NCBI GenBank assembly: GCA_025558095.1 | Contig: JAIVFI010000015.1 | Location: forward strand, 1 to 64,000 | Length of the DNA: 64,000 bases | Direction of reading: 5' to 3' | Source: Hyaloraphidium curvatum | Taxonomy: Eukaryota > Monoblepharomycota > Hyaloraphidiomycetes > Hyaloraphidiales > Hyaloraphidiaceae | Shown: positions 43,564 to 54,174 of the stretch, piece after piece | Numbering within the stretch: the first letter of the stretch is position 1 | Layout of the letters: every line of letters starts with the position of its first letter | Notes under the pieces: generated by a model | Database searches by the model: none | What the model was told of the DNA's origin: nothing | What the model saw: the letters and a program-made list of their open reading frames with translations, nothing else | Translations under genes and position numbers: made by a program

Positions 43564-45821
43564 ATGTCGCGGACTCAGTCCCCACGGTTGGCCGCGGCGC
43601 GGAGGGGCCGCCGCGGCGCGTCGCTCGCCGTCTGCGCCGCCGCCCTCCTCGCGCTCGCGGCGCTGTGCGCGAACCCCGCCGCCGCCGACATCGACCTCTT
43701 CGCGAGGCAGACGTGCCCGGCCGGCCTCACTCTGTGCTTCGGCGGCTGCGTGGACACACAGAGCGACGTGGGTGGCGTGGGCGCCCGTCCCCCGAGGCGG
43801 CGTCTCACATGTGCCTCCCGTTGCCGCCATTCCGCTCCGATAACCCATCCGGCGCGTCATCCTGTCTCCTCACTCGCCTCGTTTTGCGTTGCCACGATTT
43901 TGCGGCCCGACATAGGCCTCGAACTGTGGTTCTTGCGGCACAAGGTGCCTGCTCACCCAGCGCTGCTCGCTGGGCCTCTGCGTCGCCCAGACGGCCACGA
44001 TCCTGACGACCGCGGCGCCGTCGGGGACGGGCTCGACGGGCACGGCGAGCGCTTCCGCATCGGTCACGTCGGGCACCTCGGCCGCGACCTCGGGCACCTC
44101 GGCCGCGACCTCGGGGACGTCGGCAGTGACCTCGGCCACGTCGCTGATCACCTCGGCCACCACCTCCGCGGCCACGACGGCGACCAGCTCGGCGGCGACT
44201 CCCTCGGCCACTACGACGACGGCGTCGGCTTCCGCCACGACGCTCACGAGCTCGCTGTCGACGGCTTCGGCAGCATCCACGTCGTCCCTCACGACGGCGA
44301 CCACCACGCAGCCTTCCACCACCACCGTCCAGAGCACCACAAGCACCATCTCCCGCTCCCTCCTCCCCACCCCCACGGGAACCCCCACCGTGCTGTACGC
44401 CGGCAACAACAACTTCCTCAACGTCTTCACCAACGCCTCGAGCCTCACCGCGTGCAGGGGCACCAACTGCGGCATACAGTGCAACGCAGTCTCGGGGCAG
44501 TGTTTCCTGGAGCCCGGCACAAGGGGTTCCAACTGGATCGTGGATTGCCAGGGGGCGCCCAACTGCTCCGAGTACAAGCTGGTCCTGTCGGGCAACTCGT
44601 CGGCGTGCCTGGCGAACCTCGATACCTGTGCGTTGCCTGTCGCCTTCCCGGGCGACCATCTTGCGATCTCATTCGCTGACCAATTTCGCACCCCGCCCAG
44701 CCCGGCTGCTCCTCGCCAACTGCGCGACGGGCGGACTCCTGGTCCCGCTTGCCCGCCGCTCCCTCCTCGCCCGCCTCGCCGCGCGGCTCCTACCCCCCAC
44801 ACTGCGTCCTGCCGAGGAACCGACGCTCGTCGCCGACCTCTTCCCGCGGCAGGGCATCCTCCCGACCTTCTGGTCGCTCAAGGCCATCCCCGGCACCGGC
44901 CTGTCGCAGTTCCAGTCGGCCGTCTCGGGCCTGAACGGCGGCAACTGCCTCCGCCACGACCTCTTCATCGGCGAGTGCGTCGGGGACGTCACCACGTCGT
45001 GGTCCTCGGGCGGCACGGCGACGGTGCCGCCCGTGCCCCCAGCCGAGGCCCCCGCCAACCTCGGCCTGATCATCGGCTGCGTCGTCGGCGGGCTGGCGGC
45101 GATCGTCCTGATCGGCATGGGCATCTGCTACTGGCGGCGTCGCCAGGCCAACAAGGAGCGCGAGGTGGTCGTCTCCACCGCCGGCGTCCCCGGCGCGGCG
45201 CCGGACAACGTCGCGGCGCCGCTGTACGACCCCAACCCCAAGCCCGTGGAGCTCGCCCCCCTCGCGGCGCCGGCGGCGGCGGCGGCGATCGGCACCCGCC
45301 CGACGAGCAACTACGGTGCCGCTCCCGCCGCCGCGCCCATCCTCGAGCTCCCCGCGCAGCCCAACACCCTCCAGCCCACGGCGGCGGCGGCCTCGTACCC
45401 CCCACATCAGGCCGCCCAGCCCATCTCTGCCTTCTACGGCGCGCCGACGCAGCCGGCGCCAAGCACCGCCTCGCTCGCCGCGCAGCCCGTCGCCGTGGCG
45501 CCCATCAGCACCGGCCAGGGCTCGCTTCCCCCCGTGGTGATCGCCACGGCGGCGCAGGTCCGCGACCTGGCGAGCCTGCGGGGCAAGACGCTACGGGTCA
45601 TCCAGGCGTACGCGGGGAGGCTGCAGGACGAGGTGCCGATACAGGTCGGGGACGTGGTGCAGATCGAGCAGGCGTGGGTGTCTTTTCGCGCGGGGTGACG
45701 TGAGGTTGGCGGTGCTGACGCGGTTCGTTCCGCCAGGTTCGACGACTCGTGGAGCTTCGCGACCAACCTGCGGACGGGGCAGAGGGGTTACGTGCCGCTG
45801 ACCAACCTGGCGGCGCCGTGA
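43564..45821 (+). CDS. Secreted/mucin-like single-pass membrane protein with cytoplasmic SH3 domain
   Basis: Four exons (43,564-43,767; 43,916-44,627; 44,701-45,673; 45,737-45,821), introns of 148, 73 and 63 nt with consistent phases, 657 aa. A signal sequence (LAVCAAALLALAALCANPAAA) is followed by a Cys-rich module spliced from exons 1 and 2, CPAGLTLCFGGCVD ... NCGSCGTRCL ... CSLGLCV, then a Ser/Thr/Ala-rich mucin stalk built from TSAATSG-like repeats, a second Cys region, one TM helix near residue ~440 (LGLIIGCVVGGLAAIVLIGM) with a WRRRQ stop-transfer, a Pro/Ala-rich cytoplasmic part, and a C-terminal SH3 domain (VIQAYAGRLQDEVPIQVGD, DDSWSFATNLRTGQRGYVPL). The layout recalls fungal cell-surface sensors such as Fus1- or Sho1-type SH3 membrane proteins; a role in wall sensing is inference. 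Confidence 0.75.
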
Positions 45822-46028
45822 GTGGGAGGCCCGCGGGTTGCTGGACTATGGGACGGTCGGGGTTCGCGAGATCGGGGCGACGGTGGAGGGGGAAATCGGG
45901 ATGGACGATAAGGTAACCTGTACGACGTGTTTATTCGACGGATTTATAGGCTTCGGCGGGCTCTTGGGGGATTGCTTTGGCTGGCGGCGGTCCCAGACCG
46001 TGTGTGTCAACAACGGCAAACAACCACG

Positions 46029-47366
46029 ATGGACGCCCGTCCGCCCTCGGCCGCGGGTTCTGATGCCTCGTCCCACTCCATTACGGAAACTTCGGACGAT
46101 CCCGGGCTGGGCCTGTTCGCCCTGCTGCCGTACGAGCTCGCGTTCGACGTGCTCTCGCGGCTGCGGCGCACGCCGCAGGCGCTCGCCAGGGCGATGCGGT
46201 GCAGCCGGGCCTTTTCGAGGCTGGTCTGCGATCCGCGGATCTGGAAGTCTATCGAGATCTCTTGGCGCGCCAGCCAGCAGACGTGGACGCTGAGCCCCGA
46301 CACGGGGATCCCGCCCGGATCGATGGCGATGCTCCTTCGCGGAGTCGCCGAGGCCGCCAGATCTTCGCCGGGCGCATCCGGCGTCCTCTCCTTCACGTTC
46401 CGGCCCCTTTCATACCCTATCGATGATCCGCTTCAGGAGAGCGATCCCGCGTACGCGGACAAGGCGGCAGCCTGCGCCCGAGGCCAGGACCGCGTCCTGG
46501 AAGCCTTCGCCGAGACGCAGGCCGAATGGGTGGAATCGGTGGACTTGTCCGCGCCGCTTTCCGGGTCGGCCAAGCTGCTCTCGCACCGGATGCCGCGGCT
46601 GAAGGAGCTCCGCGTGAGACTGGAGATGCCGCAAGAGGACTACTGCAGCGACGAGGAGGAGGACGACGCCCGTCGCGAGCGGGGGGAGCAGGCCGAAGTC
46701 ACCATTTTCCAGGCGGTCGCGGGGATATACCAGAACTGCCCCGAGTTGCGACGGCTGGACCTGGAATTCATAGCCGCGTCGGAGTACAACTTTTGGGCCG
46801 GGTTCTTCCCCAGCCATTCCCAGCTTTCCTTGACCAAGCTGGAGCACTTGGAGCTCAACGTGTTGCAGGAGAAGAAGTATTTCGTCTGGGCGGACTCGCT
46901 TGCGCGGCTGTTTCCCCGGCTCCGAAGCCTTCGCCTCAAAGAGACGTGCGCCCTGGACGTTTCCCAGCGGCCGGCCCACGAGTCGCAGGCTTTTCTGGCA
47001 TCGCTCCGGTGCCTCAAGTCGCTCGAGAAGCTCCGGTGCCCCGTTTGGGACGACCGCCCTGCCGGATTCTGCCGCGCATTCTTCCCGGCGTTCGCCAAGG
47101 ACCGCTCGCTGTTCCGAATCAGGGAACTTTGCTTCGAGATGATGAACCTAGGCTACGACAGCGGTGCTCTCGGGCGCTGGCAACGCGATGTGCGGCCAGT
47201 GTTGGCATCGTTCTGGGCGGAGCGCAGGGCGGCGCTCGCGAAAGCGGGTGGGACGGACCATCTCGAACGAGTCGTCATCCGACCTTTCGCATTCGGTGAC
47301 GACCACTGCGTCATCTCTACGCCCTCGAATCCGTTTGATATGCGGACGAAGGACGACTGGCCGTGA
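46029..47366 (+). CDS. F-box protein
   Basis: Single exon, 445 aa, ATG at 46,029. F-box near residues 30-75: LFALLPYELAFDVLSRLRRT ... ALARAMRCSRAFSRLVCDPRIW. Leucine-rich segments follow (LKELRVRLEMP, LRRLDLEFIAASEY, LEHLELNVLQEKKYF, LRSLRLKETCALD), fitting an SCF substrate receptor with irregular LRRs. An acidic loop SDEEEDDARRERGE is inserted near residue 215. The next gene downstream is its truncated tandem paralogue. Confidence 0.75.
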   Translation: MDARPPSAAGSDASSHSITETSDDPGLGLFALLPYELAFDVLSRLRRTPQALARAMRCSRAFSRLVCDPRIWKSIEISWRASQQTWTLSPDTGIPPGSMAMLLRGVAEAARSSPGASGVLSFTFRPLSYPIDDPLQESDPAYADKAAACARGQDRVLEAFAETQAEWVESVDLSAPLSGSAKLLSHRMPRLKELRVRLEMPQEDYCSDEEEDDARRERGEQAEVTIFQAVAGIYQNCPELRRLDLEFIAASEYNFWAGFFPSHSQLSLTKLEHLELNVLQEKKYFVWADSLARLFPRLRSLRLKETCALDVSQRPAHESQAFLASLRCLKSLEKLRCPVWDDRPAGFCRAFFPAFAKDRSLFRIRELCFEMMNLGYDSGALGRWQRDVRPVLASFWAERRAALAKAGGTDHLERVVIRPFAFGDDHCVISTPSNPFDMRTKDDWP

Positions 47367-47557
47367 CTCAAGGTGTACGAACCAATCAATCGGAAAAAGG
47401 CGGGGTCTTTCAACTAATCCAGACAAAAAGCTCCCATGTCCTGTTTTGAAACCATTGCCATCGACAGATACTAGCTTCACCAGGCTGGCGGGCAGGCTTC
47501 GGGGTTGCGCGGGGATCGAGCCCCTGAACGGCCCGCCAACAACCGCGAACGACCGCG

Positions 47558-48229
47558 ATGGACCCGCGTCCGCCCTCGGCTGCCGGCTCCAATGCCTCCT
47601 TCCATTCCGCAGCGGAGCCCTTGGACGATCCCGGGCTGGGCCTGTGCGCCCTGCTGCCGTACGAGCTCGCGTTCGGCATTCTGTCTTGGCTCCGCGGGAC
47701 CCCGCAGGCGCTCGTCAACGCGACGCGGTGCAGCCGGGCCTTTTCGAAGCTCGTCTGCGATCCGAAACTGTGGGAGTTCGTTGAGATTGCGCCGGACCGT
47801 CCCCCTCGGACCTCGCGACCGCGGCCAGATGCTCGGATCCCGCCCGGCGCAATGGAGAGGCTGCTTCGCGGCATTGCGGACAACGCGAGGACATCGTCGG
47901 CCTCCGGCGTTGTCGATCTGTTCTTCACCTGGACACCGTACCCGTTCGCGAGCCATGCCACGACGCCGTCCACCGACGCGGAGCGGGAAACCGCCTGCCT
48001 GCTCGCGCAGGGGCGCGTCCTGGCTGCCTTTGGGGAGACGCAGGCGGATTGGGTCGAGACGATGGACGTGCGCGGCCCGCTGCCTGCTCTGCTCGGGCTG
48101 TTTTCCAACCGCATGCCCAAGTTGAACCATCTCCACGTTATCCTGAAGATATCGGAGGAGAGGTACGACATCAACATCGACGAGCGCGCTCTGTCTAGGT
48201 GCCATGCAGAGCCTAGACGTCGCTCCTAA
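47558..48229 (+). pseudogene. F-box protein, truncated tandem paralogue
   Basis: 223 aa and highly similar to the N-terminal half of the 46,029-47,366 gene (MDPRPPSAAGSNASFHS; ALLPYELAFGILSWLRGTPQ; TRCSRAFSKLVCDPKLW). Similarity ends near residue 205 and the protein stops soon after, without the leucine-rich half. Either a truncated duplicate or a short F-box-only protein that could compete for Skp1. Confidence 0.6.
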
Positions 48230-48419
48230 TGAAATCTATTGGAAGATGATTTCGTAACGTCTTGATGGCATCTCTTGATAGCGAAAGCTTGCCCGCAGTT
48301 CGGCCGAAGCACTGGCGGCGTCGGCGCGAACGCCTGGGAGACATCGCACCATCCACACGCACCTCGTCTGCTCACGCACGCCCCCGCCCGCCCACGTCTT
48401 CGAATCGCGAGTGCAGAAA

Positions 48420-49345
48420 ATGCCGCAGATAGACACTTTCTTCAAGGACCATTGGGTCACGATTGAGCAGGACCGGCTCAAGACGTACGACAAACTCTTC
48501 GATCTTCCTCCCGCCGCGATGAAGACCCTCATCGCCCCTCTCGACCTCCAACCTGGCGAGACCGCGCTAGACTTTGGGTGCGGTCCGGGCTTCGTCGCCG
48601 CGGCGATGGCGGGCGCCGTCGGGGCCGGGGGAAAGGTTCACGGCACGGACGTGAACGCGGACTTCTGCGCGAGGGCGAGGCAGGTGGCGGACGAGAGGGG
48701 CGTGGGCAAGGTGGTGCAGATTCACCACGTGACGGACGGCGTGGGGGTGCCGGACGGGACAGTGGACGGGATCCTTGCCAAGAATGTCCTGGAGGTGGGA
48801 TCCCGACGGAACGGGAAGTCGTTCCCTCTGATCCATCATGCCACAGTACGTGCCCGACTTGGATCAAACCCTCACGAACCTCTTCCGCGCGGCCAAGCCC
48901 GGCGGCCGCCTCCTCGCCCTCGACTCGGACTGGGCCTTTGTGGTGGTCCAGCCCTGGACCCCGGACGAGGTCCGCGAAGTGTTTGGCGCGGCGGCGCCGG
49001 CGTTCAAGGAGCCGTTCGTGGGAAGGAAGCTGCTCGGTGCCTTCCGGAAGGCGGGCTTCGCGGACGTCAAGGTCGAGCTGCGGGCGACGGCCGACACTTC
49101 TGGCACTATGCGGGTAGGTGTCAGCAGTGGAAAGCTGCCATTCCATTTTCAACACCAAGAATCCAACTCAGGGAGTGATCCAGAACATGCTGAACTACGG
49201 CACCAAGTTCAAGACCCTCACCGAGGCCAGGGCCGCCGAACTGGCGGCCAAGGTGGACCAGGGGCTGAAGGACGGTACCTACATGATGGTTCTGCCTCAG
49301 TTTGTGGTTCTCGGGCAGAAGCCGGCCGGTAAAGCGGCTCTATGA
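48420..49345 (+). CDS. SAM-dependent methyltransferase
   Basis: Three exons (48,420-48,794; 48,847-49,113; 49,172-49,345), introns of 52 and 58 nt, 271 aa; the ATG at 48,420 is the first in frame. Class I methyltransferase signature: motif I LDFGCGPGFVAAAMAG at residues ~44-59, motif II acidic VHGTDVNADF, a VDGILAKNVLE motif IV region and the post-motif KPGGRLLALDSDW. The pattern resembles UbiE/arsenite-type small-molecule methyltransferases. Substrate unknown. Confidence 0.8.
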
Positions 49346-49687
49346 GTGTTTGTTTGGCTTGGCAATGTGAAAGACACTGGCAGTGCAAGGCGGAGTGGCG
49401 GGCGGCGATGACGTTTCGAACCGGTCCCCCACTTCACTCTCTTCGCACTGGAATCCTCGCCGGCCGCCCAGATTCTTCATTTAGGCTTCGTGATCTTCGC
49501 TGCCAAGGATGATTTGGCCCCGCCGTGCGCTCGCTTCCCTCGGAAAGCTCCTCGGAAAAAGTCGCTGCGCCACGTCCACCCAGCCACGCGCTGTGGGTCC
49601 ACAGCACGGATCTTCCTCCTCGCGGCCTCAAATCAACCCCTCCCCAACCCAACGGCCCGCTCGAACACCCGGATCTCGTAACCCACG
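49346..49687. other. Intergenic, promoter of the small membrane protein
   Basis: No gene seen. This stretch separates the methyltransferase stop from the ATG at 49,688. Confidence 0.4.
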
Positions 49688-50291
49688 ATGCAGAGCACCT
49701 CCTACTACCCCTACGCGGCCAACGAGCAGCTCCCGCCCTACCCCGGCGCGGCCATGCCGGACGCGCCCAAGGACTTCGTCTCGGGCTACCCCGCCTACCC
49801 CGCGGCGCCCTCGACTGCCTACGCCCCCCCACCGTCTACAGTGGTTGCGGTGCCGGCCGCCGCCCCGGCCCCAGCCCCCAGTATGCCGTGGCGCTTCTGG
49901 TTCTACCTGGCCCTGGGCGCGGTGTCGATCGCCATCGGCATCGTCCTGCTGGTGCTGTTCAACAACACTGCCTACTACACTACCTGCTACAATGGGAGGT
50001 GCTACTACCGCTACGGCTATTCGTATGCCGGGTACGCCCTCATCGTGGGTTCACCCCGCCTCGCCGTCCCCGCACCTGCTCACCCCGTTCGCTCGACAGG
50101 CGACCGGCTTCATCGAGATCGCTGTCGGCCTTTTCATGATCTCCCGCTGGAGGAAAGCCAACCGGACGCCGGCTGTGAGCACCGTGGTGACGTCGTACCA
50201 GGTGCCGCCGGTGCCCGAGGCGAGCTGGAGCCTCTACGCGCCGTCGACGGTGGTCGCGCAGCCGCCGAGGACCGTGGTGACAGTAGTGTGA
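49688..50291 (+). CDS. Small two-TM protein with Tyr/Pro-rich N-terminus (LPPY motif)
   Basis: Two exons (49,688-50,044; 50,100-50,291), 55-nt phase-0 intron, 182 aa. The N-terminal ~65 residues are Tyr-, Pro- and Ala-rich with NEQLPPYPG, a PPxY motif. TM1 is WFYLALGAVSIAIGIVLLVL, then a Cys/Tyr-rich loop (YYTTCYNGRCYYRYGYSY), then TM2 across the splice (YALI-ATGFIEIAVGLFMI) and a cytoplasmic-looking tail. No named family recognised. The PPxY motif is the classical ligand of group I WW domains, and the convergent neighbour at 50,388-51,314 encodes two WW domains. Confidence 0.65.
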
Positions 50292-50387
50292 GGCGATCTC
50301 GCGACGATGAACTTCTTGTAGATACTTGATTGTCGTCTATTGCCGATTGAAGGCGCTTGTACCTATTGGCCAATGAAGCGACGAGAT

Positions 50388-51314
50388 CTAGACACCCAAT
50401 ATCCCTGGAATTGCCGGCACCATCCCCCCGACCATCAGCGCCCCCGCTGCGATACCCGCCTGCGTCGCGCCGGGCGTCGGCTGCGGGGGCGGGACGAAGT
50501 ACGGGTCCCCCGGGGCCGAATACCGCGGTTGCGAGCTCCTGCCGCCGCCGGCGACGGCCCAGCTCTGCGACAATCCCTGGAGCTGCGCCGTCAGCGGATC
50601 ACCCGCCGGTGGCTTGCCTGAGGGCGGAGCTGGGGCGTAGGTCTCGTCGGCGTAAGGGGGGCGGGAGTAAGGCATCGAAACAATGACGAGGGGTTCGACG
50701 GGGCGGAGCAGGTCGGCCATGGATTTGGGCTCCGACGGGGCGGGGGCTTTGGGGACGGGCGTGTTGGGGGCCGTTTCGACGTCCTCGGTGCGGGGATCGT
50801 CCCACTAGATGGAGACTAGGGTCAGAGGTCGAAAAAGAGGAAACCGCAGGAAGGAGACCCACTGTGCGCAAGACGGGCGACTTGGTGGTGTCGACGAAGA
50901 AGAATCTGCCGCTTGGCGCGTCGAGGACGGCAACCCAGCCTGCAGGCATGGGGGCAGAAGATCCCGCGGCGGCCCCCGCGGCCACAGGCGGGGAGTACGG
51001 CGTGTAGCCCGGCGGCCCGTGGGCCGGGGGCGGTGACGCGGCCGCCGCGGCCTGCGGGGCAGCAGAGGGCGCAGGAGCCACGGCACCGGGTGCAGCAGCA
51101 ACCGGCTTTCCCGGCGCCTTCTCGATGGCCTCGGTCCGGGGGTCATCCCATGTCGCTGGCGCCGGGAAGCCCGTCAGCCAAAGTCGGCCCTTGCGCGCGT
51201 CCCGGACCCACTCTGCGGCGGCGAGACGTTGGAATTGACGAAGTAATGTCGCTGAGATTTCGCATCGAAGTACGATTGCCAGCCCGAAGGCAGGAGGAGG
51301 GCGTTCCCGTCCAT
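50388..51314 (-). CDS. Protein with two WW domains
   Basis: Three exons (51,212-51,314; 50,863-51,155; 50,388-50,804), introns of 56 and 58 nt, 270 aa. Each WW domain is interrupted by an intron just before its second Trp. WW1: LPSGWQSYFDAKSQRHYFVN ... TTWDDPR; WW2: MPAGWVAVLDAPSGRFFFVD ... LRTWDDPR. Both have the two signature Trp residues and the final Pro. The linker and C-terminus are Pro/Ala/Gly-rich with HGPPGYTPYSPP and a Gly/Ala/Val-rich end. WW domains bind PPxY or related ligands and scaffold ubiquitin ligases, splicing or cytoskeletal complexes. The ATG at 51,314 precedes WW1 by only 7 residues. Confidence 0.85.
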
Positions 51315-51422
51315 CGGAGTGTGGCGCTCAGGGACGTCCGCCGCACACCGCCGGGCCGCCGGGGTCGCACCTCACGGTCAACCGGTGTGGCTGTTCGAGA
51401 ACGAGATCAATCAAGAAAAACA

Positions 51423-52292
51423 ATGCAAACCCACGGGAAAGATGTTGATTTCAAGGACGTTGCCCGCGGTGCTCGATTGCCCATGATGCTTTCGCCGCGA
51501 ATGGGCGACTTGGGCATCCCGCCCGATAAGATGCCGGACCGCCCGTCGGTCTATGCCTGCCTCCCCGAGCGAGGCCCGACCTTTGTCGAGGTCCCGCTGT
51601 ACGCGCTCTCGTGGGGCGGCTCCCTGCGGCGCGCCGTGGCGTGGGAGCTCGGGTTCCGCGCCGGCGACGAGGACCGCGTGGTGGAGCTGCGGTTCGCCGG
51701 CCCGCTGCAGCCGGAGCACCCCGAGTCGGCGGCGCTGTGGCGCGCCTCGCGGCCCGTGGGGGAGAAGGAGGACCTCGACCACGCCGCCGTCGCGGGCGGG
51801 TTCTTTGTCGCGCGCACGGCCGCGTGGCAGCCGGCGCCGACGCCCGTCCCGCCGCCCCGCGCCGCCGGAGCCGACCCCGAGCCCGGCGTTCCCGCCGTCA
51901 CGGTGGCGTTCCCCGAGCTGGGCCCGCCGGTGCGGGTCTCTGTGCGCGGCGTCGCAAACGGCCGCGCGCTGAGGGCCGCCGTGCGCGAGCGCTTCCGCCT
52001 GGACGCGGCGCGCTTCTCCGCGCTGGAACTGCGGCTCGCGGGCCTGGACCCGCCGGGCGGGGCCGGGGGGCTGCTTTGGGACGGCCTGCCGCCCATCGCG
52101 GACGGGGACCCATTCCCGGACAGGGAGAGGGGGTTCGACTGGGGCTGCGTCGTGGTGGCCAGGTGCACGCCAGCGGGGCAGGAGGACGGCTCGGTGGAGG
52201 AACACGGCATTTTCCGCGGCTCCGTAATGGGCTTGGTGTCTCTGCTGGGGCTCCACGGGGGGAATAGCGAGGCGGTCGGGACAGTTCAGTAG
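51423..52292 (+). CDS. Hypothetical protein with two internal beta-rich repeats
   Basis: Single exon, 289 aa from the ATG at 51,423 (MQTHGKDVDFKD). I do not recognise the family. Two segments are alike: residues ~52-100 (TFVEVPLYALSWGGSLRRAV ... ELRFAGPLQPE) and ~168-215 (VRVSVRGVANGRALRAAVRE ... ELRLAGLDPPG), each with a V-x-V strand, a Gly-x-x-LRRAV/LRAAV helix and an ELR-x-AG strand, the pattern of a ubiquitin-like (beta-grasp) fold. A Pro-rich linker joins them and each is followed by a W-containing segment. The C-terminus is not conserved-looking. The beta-grasp idea is inference. Confidence 0.55.
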   Translation: MQTHGKDVDFKDVARGARLPMMLSPRMGDLGIPPDKMPDRPSVYACLPERGPTFVEVPLYALSWGGSLRRAVAWELGFRAGDEDRVVELRFAGPLQPEHPESAALWRASRPVGEKEDLDHAAVAGGFFVARTAAWQPAPTPVPPPRAAGADPEPGVPAVTVAFPELGPPVRVSVRGVANGRALRAAVRERFRLDAARFSALELRLAGLDPPGGAGGLLWDGLPPIADGDPFPDRERGFDWGCVVVARCTPAGQEDGSVEEHGIFRGSVMGLVSLLGLHGGNSEAVGTVQ

Positions 52293-52318
52293 TGCATCAG
52301 TGCTGTCTTTAGCGTACG

Positions 52319-52684
52319 CTACATGAGTTTGACACCCTTCTTCGAAACTTTCCACAGAACCGGGATTCCCGTGGTTGTGGCAGCTACGGCGGCTAGCCAG
52401 ATCGCCAGCCCGGTCTCCTCCTTGTGGAAGATGAGGTACCCAATCCTCAACAGGAGCACGAGAATCACGATGAAAGCACCGACGGCCTGCAGCGAGGGCA
52501 CCCTCTGAGCAGTCTCGAAGTCCTCCAGGAGCTTCTTGACTCGGTCTTCGGTTTCGCTCAGCCTGGTCTCGAGTCGGGCCTCTGACGTGGCATCGCGCGC
52601 GTCGGCAACAGCAGAACCCGAGCTGCCCCAAGAGCGTGAACAGGTCGGCCAATCTGGTGTGCAGGTGATGCCTGACCTGTCCAT
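52319..52684 (-). CDS. Small membrane protein with coiled coil and two TM helices
   Basis: 121 aa from the ATG at 52,684. A heptad-rich segment (SEARLETRLSETEDRVKKLL) precedes TM1 (LQAVGAFIVILVLLLRIGYLI) and TM2 (GLAIWLAAVAATTTGIPVLW) with a basic end (KVSKKGVKLM). The region before the coil may instead belong to an upstream exon in another frame (HTRLADLFTLLGQLG). No family recognised. Confidence 0.5.
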   Translation of the reverse strand: MDRSGITCTPDWPTCSRSWGSSGSAVADARDATSEARLETRLSETEDRVKKLLEDFETAQRVPSLQAVGAFIVILVLLLRIGYLIFHKEETGLAIWLAAVAATTTGIPVLWKVSKKGVKLM

Positions 52685-53249
52685 CGTAGAGGAGTACGGT
52701 GTATCTCGGTCCTTGTGGCGGGCACAATAGCCGCTGGTCCTTTGGTCGTCTGCTGCGGTGGACGTTGATCACAGCCGACGAACCATAGGTCAGCTGCTGG
52801 TTTGGAGACAAACCGGAACCGTACGCTGGACAGCGGGAACTTACAGCGCAACGGGAAGCAGGCTCAATGGGAGCCCGGTTTGTTGCGTGTTTTCGGTTGT
52901 CCACAACAAGGGAGGAAGCGATATGTCAGCACTTCTGCGAAGATGTCTGCCACCACGACGGAGACAATCGACATCGACAACTTTCGCGAAGCGCTCTTCA
53001 TCGGAAACAGATCCGATCTGCGGCACTCATCAGCCGGATGAATCGGGCCACGGGGGCAGATTCGCGCGACTCGTCAAATGCAAGATGATCGCGGGGACGG
53101 AAGAGGAGCAAAACCAGGGCACGCTGTTGCTCTGCGATCCTCCCCGTAGCGCGATCCGACGCCTTCCCCCCGCCCAACCCCTTCCCCTTCGCCCCCTCCC
53201 AGCACCTCCAGTAACAACCTGTTCCCGCCGATCTACGGGGAACTTGAAC

Positions 53250-53620
53250 AGCGGAGAGGATTTCGGAGGGCATTGGGCGTTGGCTCACGGTCGGCACGCT
53301 TGTCTTTTGTGCGGATCAACGGGGAAGGGCTGATGGGGAAGGCGACAGGGGAGGCCGAGCTGAGGACGAGAAGGAAGAATCTGGCGGCGCTTCCGCCTTG
53401 ATGCCGTCGAAAAGGACGTGTAGTGAGGGGGAGAAGCTGAAGATCACGGTGAAGGTTGGCCCCTAGGCCTCGGAGCCCTTCATTCGGTACTCCAAGGACT
53501 TCGTGTTCCGCAGGAGGCGGCGCGGAAGAAGAACCGGAGGCGTCAGAGGAACATCATGATCACCCTACGGACGCGAGGCAAAGCGGCACTCCGCCTTGCT
53601 TGCCGCTGACTCGATCCTAC
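53250..53620 (+). CDS. Possible small basic protein (two exons)
   Basis: A frame through EDEKEESGG ... ALMPSKRTC ... EKLKITVK reaches a GT donor at about 53,455; a 59-nt intron leads to EAARKKNRRRQRNIMI ... LRLACR and a stop near 53,609. Composition shifts from acidic to strongly basic. The 5' end is unclear. No homology recognised; weak support. Confidence 0.25.
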
Positions 53621-53632
53621 GCCTCGCCGCTG

Positions 53633-53987
53633 CCAGTCCCCAGCCCCGTGCACCCCCTCCACCGCAAGCACCCTCGTCCCCCTGCCCCTCCAAGACGGCG
53701 AAGACCCCGCGGCAGCCACCCGCTTCCTCGAAGCGTGCCTGGAGCGGAACGACGCGGTCGCGCGGCGGCGGGAGCGGGAGCTCGAGCAGGTGCGGGCGAA
53801 AGTGTCGGAATTGGAATCGGACCCGGAAAGCGAGAGGGGGAGGAGGATCGAGGCGGAGGGGAGGGCGAGACAGCATGCTTCGCTGGCGGGGGGTTCGGAG
53901 GCGGTCGCGACGGCGGCAGAAGAATTGTCGGGGAAAGCTGGGGAGCTTTGGAGGCAGATCGCGGTTTTGAAGGAGACCGAGGGGTAA
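53633..53987 (+). pseudogene. Coiled-coil protein 3' exon (paralogue of CCCH gene tail)
   Basis: Homologous to the last exon of the CCCH/coiled-coil gene (57,961-58,320): STASTLVPLPLQ, then ERRREL-type heptads (VARRRERELEQVRAKVSELE), then EAEGRARQHASLAGG and GELWRQIAVLKETEG before TAA at 53,985-53,987. An acceptor AG precedes it, but no CCCH exon is found upstream, so it is either a partial duplicate or the end of a gene with different 5' exons. It lies tail-to-tail with the membrane pseudogene. Confidence 0.55.
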
Positions 53988-54174
53988 TTGGGGCGAAGGA
54001 GCAAGTGGTGAACGGGATCGAGGGGGAGTTTGGATCGTGCTTGAGAGGTTTTCGGAGGGCACTGTTGGAACCCCAGAGACGGCAAGCAGGTCGGGCAACG
54101 AGTAAAGAACCAATATCGATCGGGCTCCCCGTACATCCATGATACACAGATCCCATACCTGCACCTTCCGGCGG

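Noticed and set aside
42922-43860. 312-codon minus-strand open frame
   Set aside because: Arg/Pro/Gly-rich, antisense to the signal-peptide exon of the SH3 receptor, no motif.
51411-52904. 497-codon minus-strand open frame
   Set aside because: It is antisense to the two-repeat gene and crosses the small membrane protein in a different frame; Arg/Pro/Gly-rich shadow.
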